Assembly (NCBI RefSeq): GCF_009932725.1
Contig: NZ_BLJU01000004.1
Span: 28,902-92,901, forward strand
Direction of reading: 5' to 3'
Length of the DNA: 64,000 nt
From: Pseudomonas yangonensis
GTDB taxonomy: Bacteria > Pseudomonadota > Gammaproteobacteria > Pseudomonadales > Pseudomonadaceae
Positions 57,529-64,000 of the stretch are shown here, in pieces (position 1 is the first letter of the stretch; each line of letters starts with the position of its first letter). The position numbers and the translations under genes were made by a program. The notes beneath the pieces were generated by a model that was not told the DNA's origin, ran no database searches, and saw nothing but the letters and a program-made list of their open reading frames with translations.

Positions 57529-57529
57529 A
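57416..57529. repeat. Cluster of TGTCGCG / CGCGACA motifs at attI
   Basis: TGTCGCGT-TTCC-ACGCGACA (57416-57435) and TGTCGCG-GCAAA-CGCGACA (57489-57507) are two inverted repeats of the same motif. The first runs into the palindrome GCGACAGCTGTCGC (57430-57443). A further AAACGCGACA (57520-57529) touches the intI start codon. AAACGCGACA occurs twice exactly and once inverted. Confidence 0.75.
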
Positions 57530-58494
57530 TGGATGACGGCAAGCCCAAGCTGCTGGATCAAGTACGCCAGCAAATTCGAGTCAGAAACTATGCCATCCGT
57601 ACCGAAGCTGTCTATGCCGAATGGGTAAAGCGCTACATCCGCTTTCACCACTATCGGCATCCGGCGGAGATGGGCGCGGCTGAGATCGAGGCTTTTCTGA
57701 CCCATCTTGCGGTTAAGCGAGACGTGTCTGCCTCGACACAGAACCAGGCTCTGGCCGCTCTGCTATTCCTCTACAAGGAAGTGCTCAAGCTGGATTTGCC
57801 TTGGTTGCAGGGGGTCGTACGGGCGAAGAAACCCAAGCATCTGCCGGTGGTGCTTACCCGCAGCGAGGTCGATGCCCTGTTGGCTCAACTGCAGGGCGAT
57901 AGCTGGATCGTTGCGAATCTGCTCTATGGTGCTGGATTGCGATTGCTTGAGGCGCTTCGGCTACGAGTCAAGGATGTCGACTTTACCCGGCGAGAAATCA
58001 TCGTGCGTGATGGTAAGGGCCAGAAAGATCGGGTAACCATGCTGCCAATGCGTGTCGTCGAGCCTTTACGGCAAAATTTGAACAAGGTGCAGCGCGTGCA
58101 TCAGGGCGATCTGGCCGAAGGCTTTGGCGAGGCTAATTTGCCGTTCGCGCTGGCGCGAAAGTATCCGAATGCGGCGAAGGAGTGGGGATGGCAGTTCGTT
58201 TTCCCGTCGGGCAATCGCTCTCATGATCCACGCGGGCACGGCATTTATCGCCATCACCTGCATGAGAAAACCATCCAGAGGGCGGTGCGTGAGGCCGCTC
58301 GGCGTGCTGGCTTGGTCAAGCATGCGACGCCACATTCGTTACGTCATTCCTTTGCCACGCATCTTCTGGAGGCAGGCCAGGACATTCGCACCGTGCAGGA
58401 GTTGCTCGGCCACTCAGATGTGAAGACAACCATGATCTATACCCATGTGCTCAACCGAGGTGGCCTGGCGGTGTTGAGCCCTCTGGATCGCTAA
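57529..58494 (+). CDS. intI: Integron integrase
   Basis: Tyrosine recombinase of 321 residues. Catalytic residues are Arg138 (GAGLRLLE), His269 and Arg272 ([11 protein letters not shown]), His295 (LLGHSD) and the nucleophile Tyr304 (TTMIYTH). The extra helix that defines integron integrases is present at about 205-225 ([22 protein letters not shown]), so this is not a phage or Xer enzyme. It inserts and removes gene cassettes at attI and attC. GGGAG lies before the start codon, which overlaps the last CGCGACA motif. It is divergent from the cassettes, the normal integron layout, and looks intact. Confidence 0.95.
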   Translation: MDDGKPKLLDQVRQQIRVRNYAIRTEAVYAEWVKRYIRFHHYRHPAEMGAAEIEAFLTHLAVKRDVSASTQNQALAALLFLYKEVLKLDLPWLQGVVRAKKPKHLPVVLTRSEVDALLAQLQGDSWIVANLLYGAGLRLLEALRLRVKDVDFTRREIIVRDGKGQKDRVTMLPMRVVEPLRQNLNKVQRVHQGDLAEGFGEANLPFALARKYPNAAKEWGWQFVFPSGNRSHDPRGHGIYRHHLHEKTIQRAVREAARRAGLVKHATPHSLRHSFATHLLEAGQDIRTVQELLGHSDVKTTMIYTHVLNRGGLAVLSPLDR

Positions 58495-58662
58495 ACACAT
58501 ATTCCATTTACTACTTGTTTCGGCCTGCTGACTGAACTTTTCAGTTTTGATACGGTCTGGCCCTCGTCCGGGCGTGTGCTTTCGTTCGTGCCCGGCGTTC
58601 TTGCGGCCGGCGCTCTCGCGATGGTTTCGCTGAGCGCAGGCCATTCGCGACGGTGAGAGGCC

Positions 58663-59586
58663 ATGATCGATATAAGAAACCTGACCAAGCGTTTTGCGCA
58701 GCACACGGCAGTCGATGACTTGTCGTTCCAGGTCCAGCCAGGGGAAGTGCTGGGCTTTCTCGGCCCCAACGGGGCCGGCAAATCCACCACCATGAAGATG
58801 CTCACCGGCTTTCTCGCGCCGACCTCAGGCACGGCGAGCATCCTCGGTTGCGATATCCAGACCCAGACCCTCGAAGCCCAGCGGCAGATCGGTTATCTGC
58901 CGGAAGGCGCGCCTTGCTATGGCGATATGACGGTGCGCGGCTTTCTCGACTTTATCGCCGAGGTACGCGGTTTTCGCGGTGGCGAGAAGAAGCAGCGCGT
59001 GCAGCACGCGGTGGAGCAGGTGGAGCTGGAAAAGGTGCTGGAGCAGAGCATCGAGACGCTCTCCAAGGGCTTCAAGCGCCGCGTCGGCCTGGCCCAGGCG
59101 ATCCTGCATGACCCGCGCGTGCTGATCCTCGATGAGCCCACCGATGGCCTCGACCCGAACCAGAAGCACCAAGTGCGCCAGCTCATTCAGGGCCTGGCGC
59201 GCGACAAGATCGTGATCATTTCCACCCACATCCTCGAAGAGGTCACGGCGCTGTGCACCCGCGCGGTGGTGATCGCTCAGGGCCGCCTGCTGGCCGATGG
59301 CACGCCGCTGGAGCTGGAAAGCCGCTCGCGCTATCACCAGGCGGTGACGCTGGTGGCCGATGATGCGCTGGACCAGGCTGCCCTCGCGGCGCTGCCGGGT
59401 GTCGCCGGTGTCGAGGAGAACGCCCGCGAGCACAGCCTGAGCGTGCTGGCGCAGCCGGGCGAGGTGATCTTCCCGCAGGTCAATGCGCTGATTGCCGAAC
59501 GCGGCTGGAAGGTCAAGGAACTCAACGTGGAACGCGGCCGCCTGGATGAAGTGTTCCGCACGCTGACCCGGGGAGAGCAGCCATGA
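58663..59586 (+). CDS. ABC transporter ATPase (Gld-type)
   Basis: ATP-binding protein of 307 residues: Walker A GPNGAGKST, signature LSKGFKRRVGLAQAI (a K-for-G variant of LSGG) and Walker B VLILDEPTDGLDPNQ, then the switch His in IISTHILEEV. It resembles GldA-like ATPases and those of ABC-2 exporters. It overlaps the permease gene by 4 bp and heads a transporter operon. Confidence 0.92.
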   Translation: MIDIRNLTKRFAQHTAVDDLSFQVQPGEVLGFLGPNGAGKSTTMKMLTGFLAPTSGTASILGCDIQTQTLEAQRQIGYLPEGAPCYGDMTVRGFLDFIAEVRGFRGGEKKQRVQHAVEQVELEKVLEQSIETLSKGFKRRVGLAQAILHDPRVLILDEPTDGLDPNQKHQVRQLIQGLARDKIVIISTHILEEVTALCTRAVVIAQGRLLADGTPLELESRSRYHQAVTLVADDALDQAALAALPGVAGVEENAREHSLSVLAQPGEVIFPQVNALIAERGWKVKELNVERGRLDEVFRTLTRGEQP

Positions 59587-60314
59587 CCCAGTTGCCCGTG
59601 ATCTTCAAGCGCGAGCTGGCGAGCTATTTCGCCACGCCGCTGGCCTATGTGTTCATCGTCATCTTCCTGGTGCTGTCCGGGGTGTTCACCTTCTACCTGG
59701 GCGGTTTCTTCGAGGGCGGCCAGGCCAATCTGTCCGCCTTCTTCAACTTCCACCCCTGGCTCTATCTGTTCCTGGTGCCAGCGATTGCCATGCGCCTGTG
59801 GGCGGAGGAGCGCAAGTCCGGCTCCATCGAGCTGCTGATGACCCTGCCGATCACCCGCTTCGAGGCGGTCACCGGCAAGTTCCTGGCGGCCTGGGTGTTC
59901 GCCGGCATCGCGCTGCTGCTGACCTTCCCGATGATCATCACCGTCAACTACCTGGGCGAGCCGGACAACGGTGCCATCGTCACCGGCTACATCGGCAGCT
60001 GGCTGCTGGCCGGCGCCTATCTGGCCATCGGCTCGTGCATGTCGGCGCTGAGCAAGAATCAGGTGATCGCCTTCATCCTGGCGGTCAGCGCCTGCTTTTT
60101 GTTCATCGTCAGCGGCTTTCCCATGGTGCTCGACGCCTTCGCCTGGGCGCCGCAGTGGCTGGTGGACGCCATTGCCTCGCTGAGCTTCCTGGTGCGCTTC
60201 GATGCCATCAGCAAGGGCGTGATCGATCTGCGCGACCTGCTGTATTTCCTCTCGCTGATCGCCGCCTGGCTGACCGCCACCGCCGTGGTCATCGACCTGA
60301 AGAAAGCCGACTGA
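59583..60314 (+). CDS. ABC-2 permease (GldF-like)
   Basis: Permease of 243 residues with six membrane helices. The start FKRELASYFATPLAYVFIVIFLVLSG and the segment FFNFHPWLYLFLVPAIAMRLWAEERKSGSIELLMTLPIT match the GldF-type ABC-2 permeases. It partners the ATPase upstream and the GldG-like protein downstream. Confidence 0.9.
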   Translation: MTQLPVIFKRELASYFATPLAYVFIVIFLVLSGVFTFYLGGFFEGGQANLSAFFNFHPWLYLFLVPAIAMRLWAEERKSGSIELLMTLPITRFEAVTGKFLAAWVFAGIALLLTFPMIITVNYLGEPDNGAIVTGYIGSWLLAGAYLAIGSCMSALSKNQVIAFILAVSACFLFIVSGFPMVLDAFAWAPQWLVDAIASLSFLVRFDAISKGVIDLRDLLYFLSLIAAWLTATAVVIDLKKAD

Positions 60315-60326
60315 AGGAATGCGCCC

Positions 60327-62153
60327 ATGAAAAAGCTGATCTATTCCGGCGCCGGGCTGCTGCTGATCGCGGTGGCCTTTCTCGCCTTCAACCTGCTGGC
60401 CGGCCTGGGCCTGGGCGGTGCCCGTCTGGACCTGACCGAGCAGAAGCTCTATACGATCTCTGACGGCACCAAGCAGATCCTCGGTGAGCTGGATGAGCCG
60501 ATCAACCTGTACTTCTTCTACTCGGACAAGGTAGCCAAGAACCTGCCGGCGCTGCGCACTTATGCCCAGCGCGTGGAGGAGATGCTCAAGGCCTACCAGG
60601 TCCAGGCCGGTGGCAAGATCCGCCTGCACGTCATCGACCCCGAGCCCTTCTCAGAGGACGAGGACAAGGCTGCCGAATTCGGCCTGCAGGGCATCCCGCT
60701 GCAGCAGGGCGGCGACTCGATCTACTTCGGCCTGGCCGGCACCAACGGCCTGGATGACACCCAGGTGATCCCGTTCTTCGCCCTGGATCAGGAGGAGCAT
60801 CTGGAGTACGAGCTGAGCCGCCTGGTGCAGACCCTGGCCAAGCCGGAACTGCCGGTGGTTGGCGTGCTCTCCGGGCTGCAGATGACCGGCGGCTTCGACA
60901 TGATGGCGCGGCAGCCGACGCCGCCGTGGATGGTGCTGGAGCAGGTGCGCCAGTTGTTCCAGATCGAGCAGCTCAAGAGCGATGTCGACCAGATTCCCGA
61001 GAACGTCTCGGTGCTGTGGCTGGTGCACCCGAAGAACCTGCCCGAGCAGACCCTGTACGCCATCGACCAGTTCGTGCTGCGCGGCGGCAAGCTGATGGTG
61101 TTCGTTGACCCTTACGCCGAGGCTGATACCGGCGATATGCCGGGTGAGATGGCGGTGGACAAGTCGTCAAACATCGAGCCGCTGTTCAAGGCCTGGGGCC
61201 TGCGCCTGGTGCCGGACAAGGTGCTCGGCGATGGCTCCTACGCCATGTCCGTCAACCGTGGTCAGGGCCAGCGCCCGGTACGCCACGCCGCCTGGCTGAG
61301 CCTGCCGCGCAAGGCGCTGGACCAGACCGATATCGCCACGGCCGGGCTGGAAAGCGTCACGGTCGCCACCGCTGGCATTCTCGAACCGGTGGAAGGGGCG
61401 AAGACGCGTTTCATCCCGCTGATGCAGAGCTCCGAATATGCCATGCCCTTCGACGCCCAGCGTTTCGCCATGCTCAGCAACCCGGAAGAGTTGATCCGTG
61501 AACTGGAGCCGACCGGCGAGCGCTACACCATCGCCGCGCGTATCGACGGTCCGGCGCAGAGCGCCTTTCCCGATGGCATCGAAGGACGCAAGGACGGCCT
61601 CAAGCAGGCCGACAATATCAACGTCATCGCCGTGGCCGATACCGACATTCTCAGCGACCGCATGTGGGTGCAGGTGCAGGATTTCTTTGGCCAGCGCATG
61701 CCGCAGCCCTGGGCCGACAACGGCAGCTTCACCATCAACGCGCTGGACAACCTGACCGGCTCCGAGGCGCTGATCAGCGTGCGTTCGCGTGGTCGCTTCA
61801 GCCGTCCGTTCGTGGTGGTCGAAGAGCTGCAGCGCGCTGCCGAACAGCGCTTCCGCGATAAGGAGCAGGCCCTGCAGGCGCGTCTGGCCGAGACCGAGCA
61901 GCAACTGGCGGCGCTGCAGCAAAGCGACGATCCAAATCTTGAACTGACGCCGGAGCAGCAGGGCGCGCTGCAGCGTTTCATCCAGCAGAAGCTGGAGATT
62001 CGCAAGGAGCTGCGCGAGGTGCGCTACCAGCTCAACGCCGATATTGAGGCGCTGGGGCGCACGCTGAAGATCATCAACATCGCCCTGATGCCGGCGCTGC
62101 TGACGCTCGGCGTGTTGGCGTTGTGGCTGTGGCGGCGCCGTCGTCGCGCTTGA
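60327..62153 (+). CDS. GldG-family ABC transporter accessory protein
   Basis: Protein of 608 residues: an N-terminal membrane helix, a large extracytoplasmic IFT52/GldG-like domain (RLDLTEQKLYTISDGTKQILGEL, HVIDPEPFSEDEDKAAEFGLQGIPLQ, MVFVDPYAEAD), a coiled coil near 500-580 (RFRDKEQALQARLAETEQQLAALQ) and a C-terminal helix. Such proteins partner GldAF transporters, which are needed for gliding in Bacteroidetes; in Pseudomonas the role is unknown but gliding is not expected. It is 12 bp after the permease gene. Confidence 0.9.
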   Translation: MKKLIYSGAGLLLIAVAFLAFNLLAGLGLGGARLDLTEQKLYTISDGTKQILGELDEPINLYFFYSDKVAKNLPALRTYAQRVEEMLKAYQVQAGGKIRLHVIDPEPFSEDEDKAAEFGLQGIPLQQGGDSIYFGLAGTNGLDDTQVIPFFALDQEEHLEYELSRLVQTLAKPELPVVGVLSGLQMTGGFDMMARQPTPPWMVLEQVRQLFQIEQLKSDVDQIPENVSVLWLVHPKNLPEQTLYAIDQFVLRGGKLMVFVDPYAEADTGDMPGEMAVDKSSNIEPLFKAWGLRLVPDKVLGDGSYAMSVNRGQGQRPVRHAAWLSLPRKALDQTDIATAGLESVTVATAGILEPVEGAKTRFIPLMQSSEYAMPFDAQRFAMLSNPEELIRELEPTGERYTIAARIDGPAQSAFPDGIEGRKDGLKQADNINVIAVADTDILSDRMWVQVQDFFGQRMPQPWADNGSFTINALDNLTGSEALISVRSRGRFSRPFVVVEELQRAAEQRFRDKEQALQARLAETEQQLAALQQSDDPNLELTPEQQGALQRFIQQKLEIRKELREVRYQLNADIEALGRTLKIINIALMPALLTLGVLALWLWRRRRRA

Positions 62154-62164
62154 GGGTTATCACC

Positions 62165-62237
62165 TGTGGGAGGCGCTTCAGCGGCGACAGTCGCGGCTAA
62201 AGCCCCTCCCACGAATCGATCCACCGCTGCGGTGGAT
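62165..62237. repeat. REP-like inverted elements inside the Gld-type operon
   Basis: GTGGGAGGCGCTTCAGCGGCGA and the imperfect inverse TCGCGGCTAAAGCCCCTCCCAC at 62165-62212, then a small hairpin ATCCACCG-CTG-CGGTGGAT at 62219-62237. They lie between two genes of one likely operon. Confidence 0.7.
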
Positions 62238-62290
62238 GTAAAAAGCGACATCCACCCCTACGAGATTAGCCATTCAACTGTGAGGAGATC

Positions 62291-63283
62291 ATGGGACGTA
62301 AAGGTCTTATCGCATTGATCGTTATCGTGCTGCTTTGCGTGCTGGGTTACCTGGCCGTGCAGCGCAGCCAGCAACAGAACCTGGCGCAGATCGAACCGGC
62401 GCCGTGGTTGGCGGCCGAACAGGGTTATCTGAGCACGTTGCAGGCCTTGGAGATCGAGCAGCCGGGGCAGCCGCCTGTGCGTATCGAGCGACGCGGCGAG
62501 CAGTGGGTGGTGCCGGCCAAGGCCGATTATCCGGCGGCGCCGCAAGCGCTGGCCGAGCTGCTGCGGGCCTTGCGCGAGGCACGTACGGTGGAGGCCAAAA
62601 CCGCCAATCCGCAGTGGCACGCGCGCCTGGGACTGGCCGAGAAGGGGGAGGGCGATGAACAGGCGGTGCGTGTGAAGCTTCAGTTCGAGGGGCATGCCGA
62701 CCTGGATTTGCGTTTGGGCAATCCCTCCCGGCAGGGCAGCGGGCAACTGGTGCGACGTGCCGGTGAGGATCAGGTGTGGCTGATCGATCAGCAGTTGCAG
62801 GTGCCGACCCGTGAGCTGGACTGGCTGGATCGACGCATCACCGACATCCCGTTCACCCGCATCGCCAGTTTGCTGCTGCGCTACGCCGATGGCGAGAAAC
62901 TCACGCTGAAGCGCGCCGATGCCGAGCAGTACAACTTCGTGGTCGAGGAGTTGCGCAAGGAACAGAAACTCAGCTTCGAGGGTGCAGCCAATAGCGTTGC
63001 GCTGGTGTTTTCCAACCTGCAGTTTGCCGATGCCGCACCGCTGGCGCAGGTGGGCTTCAAGCAGCCGCCGATGCTGCAGTTCAGTCTCGCCGGTTTCGAT
63101 GGACAGAAGCTTGAGGGGGCGCTGTACAAGCAGGGCGAGCAGCATTGGTTGTTGCTTGGCGAGCATGAAGGTTTCAACGCCGCAGAGGTGAGTGGGCGCC
63201 GTGAGTGGGCCTACCGGCTGGAGCCTGAACAGGTTCAGCGGCTGGCGAAAAAGTTGCGCGATCTGTTGGTCAAAAGCTCGTAA
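62291..63283 (+). CDS. DUF4340 protein of the Gld-type operon
   Basis: Protein of 330 residues with an N-terminal membrane helix (MGRKGLIALIVIVLLCVLGYLAVQ) and the DUF4340 domain (beta-rich repeats such as RIERRGEQWVVPAKADYPAAPQALAELLRAL). The family almost always follows GldG-type genes. It probably sits in the periplasm beside the transporter. TGAGGAG precedes the start. REP elements separate it from gldG. Confidence 0.85.
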   Translation: MGRKGLIALIVIVLLCVLGYLAVQRSQQQNLAQIEPAPWLAAEQGYLSTLQALEIEQPGQPPVRIERRGEQWVVPAKADYPAAPQALAELLRALREARTVEAKTANPQWHARLGLAEKGEGDEQAVRVKLQFEGHADLDLRLGNPSRQGSGQLVRRAGEDQVWLIDQQLQVPTRELDWLDRRITDIPFTRIASLLLRYADGEKLTLKRADAEQYNFVVEELRKEQKLSFEGAANSVALVFSNLQFADAAPLAQVGFKQPPMLQFSLAGFDGQKLEGALYKQGEQHWLLLGEHEGFNAAEVSGRREWAYRLEPEQVQRLAKKLRDLLVKSS

Positions 63284-63336
63284 AAAACGCTGTAACCCGC
63301 GTAAGTTCCGGGTTCGTGCCTGTTCCAAAAAAGTGC

Positions 63337-63364
63337 TTTTCAGTCACAATCCATGCTTTATACT
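63337..63364 (+). promoter_or_regulatory. Likely sigma-70 promoter of the cold-shock gene
   Basis: TTTTCA and TATACT separated by 16 bp, 149 bp before the start codon. This gives a long untranslated leader, as in csp genes whose leader is a temperature switch. Confidence 0.5.
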
Positions 63365-63512
63365 CGGCCTTCGGCTGTAGCAAGAACGCGAATCGCTTGA
63401 CCTGCTCCAAGCTCGATTGCCGGGGGTGGCGAATGCTGAGAAGAACGTTTTTACCGAGCCGTCAAAGCGCCTTCGGGACAATAAAAACATAGCGAGTTTG
63501 GAGAAGTTGGTA

Positions 63513-63722
63513 ATGGCAGATCGTGAGACCGGAACCGTCAAATGGTTCAATGATTCCAAGGGTTACGGGTTCATTCAGCGCGAAAGCGGCCCGGACGTAT
63601 TCGTTCACTACCGCGCCATCCGCGGCGAAGGTCACCGCACCCTGGTCGAAGGCCAGAAGGTCGAGTTCGGTGTGACCCAGGGCCAGAAAGGCCTGCAGGC
63701 GGAAGACGTCTCGGCGCTCTGA
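63513..63722 (+). CDS. Cold-shock-domain protein
   Basis: Csp-family nucleic-acid chaperone of 69 residues. The RNA-binding motifs are [20 protein letters not shown] (RNP-1 KGYGFI) and DVFVHY (RNP-2). It is close to CspA/CspD-type proteins of Pseudomonas. The start at 63513 has GGAGAAG in front. It has a long leader, a terminator and no operon partners. Confidence 0.95.
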   Translation: MADRETGTVKWFNDSKGYGFIQRESGPDVFVHYRAIRGEGHRTLVEGQKVEFGVTQGQKGLQAEDVSAL

Positions 63723-63741
63723 ACGCCAAGCTCGTAATGCC

Positions 63742-63774
63742 ACAAGGCCCGTCGATGACGGGCCTTGTCGTTTG
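63742..63774 (+). terminator. Terminator after the cold-shock gene
   Basis: Perfect 12-bp stem ACAAGGCCCGTC / GACGGGCCTTGT with a 3-nt loop, followed by CGTTTG. Confidence 0.8.
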
Positions 63775-63807
63775 TGGGCTGTTCGGGCTGCGAAGGTGAA
63801 GAACACT

Positions 63808-63867
63808 GTAGCCCGGATGAAATCCGGGGTAATGCCTCGGTCAGGCCCCGGATTGCATCCGGGCTAC
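63808..63867. repeat. REP pair, GTAGCCCGGAT family
   Basis: GTAGCCCGGATGAAATCCGGGG and CCCCGGATTGCATCCGGGCTAC, the cleanest copy in the window. Confidence 0.9.
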
Positions 63868-63892
63868 GGACTGAATTCGAGTTGCTTTTGCT

Positions 63893-64000
63893 CCCCTCTC
63901 CCATTTATGGGAGAGGGGCTGGGGGAGAGGGCCGGAGCGCCGCGAAATTGCCTGCTGGCTCCAACCTTTGGCGGCCCCTGACCCTCTCCCGCCCTTCGGG
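63893..64000. repeat. CCCTCTCCC-type intergenic repeat (partial)
   Basis: The hairpin CCCCTCTCCCAT / ATGGGAGAGGGG is followed by GGGGGAGAGGG and, further on, CCCTCTCCCGCCCTTCGGG at the window edge. It is another dispersed intergenic repeat, cut off by the window end. Confidence 0.6.

Noticed and set aside
57529..58494. Phage or genomic-island integrase
   Set aside because: The extra helix around residues 205-225 and the adjoining attI/attC cassettes identify an integron integrase; no tRNA attachment site or phage gene is near.

Overview
The window comes from a high-GC gammaproteobacterial chromosome of the genus Pseudomonas, most likely the mendocina/pseudoalcaligenes/stutzeri side. This rests on a PhhR tail, the edd-less glk-gltRS-gltBFGK-oprB glucose cluster, an orphan CcoN4-type oxidase subunit, UbiM, many GTAGCCCGGAT-type REP repeats and a chromosomal integron. 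Most of it is core metabolism in short operons. No tRNA, rRNA, CRISPR or insertion sequence was seen.

1-7.8 kb: end of phhR; a lipoprotein operon (CsgG-like, DUF4810, DUF799); a nucleoside deaminase; a + strand terminator with no gene in front of it; then an acid-CoA module (HMG-CoA-lyase-like enzyme, class III CoA-transferase, LysR regulator, TRAP solute-binding protein). 7.8-13.9 kb: acsA behind a doubled palindrome, a chemoreceptor broken by a one-base deletion, an EAL phosphodiesterase, a DUF4197 protein and a small Cys-containing protein. 13.9-20.4 kb: a complete tripartite RND efflux operon with a divergent TetR regulator and a candidate operator. 20.4-27 kb: SDR/DUF3833/chalcone-isomerase-like trio, a large acyl-CoA dehydrogenase, SDR plus metallo-beta-lactamase-fold pair, a LysR regulator and a decayed EAL fragment. 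27.3-31 kb: SH3 protein, a small Cys-rich protein with ccoN4, and ubiM.

31.2-41.7 kb is the glucose uptake and phosphorylation cluster: glucokinase, two-component GltR-GltS, an AGE-family sugar isomerase, a glucose ABC transporter and the OprB porin. 41.8-49.2 kb: MocR regulator, ccoG, a cysI-DUF934-lrgA-lrgB chain joined by ATGA overlaps, and a SUKH-like protein. 49.5-55.8 kb: plsB, an EamA transporter and four poorly known small proteins, three of them probably membrane or exported.

56.1-58.5 kb is a small chromosomal integron: intI reads rightward, attI lies just left of it, and three AT-rich cassettes read leftward, each coding a short membrane protein. The core-site tails match each cassette's own attC as recombination theory predicts. 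58.6-63.3 kb is a Gld-like ABC transporter with a GldG-like and a DUF4340 protein; a cold-shock gene and repeats close the window.

The acetate, glucose and dicarboxylate uptake genes (acsA, gltB, oprB, dctP) share A-rich Crc/Hfq-type motifs just before their start codons, which suggests joint catabolite repression. The integron, the inverted-repeat region before cysI, the candidate sRNA at 3.1 kb and the paired palindromes at acsA are the least explained parts.
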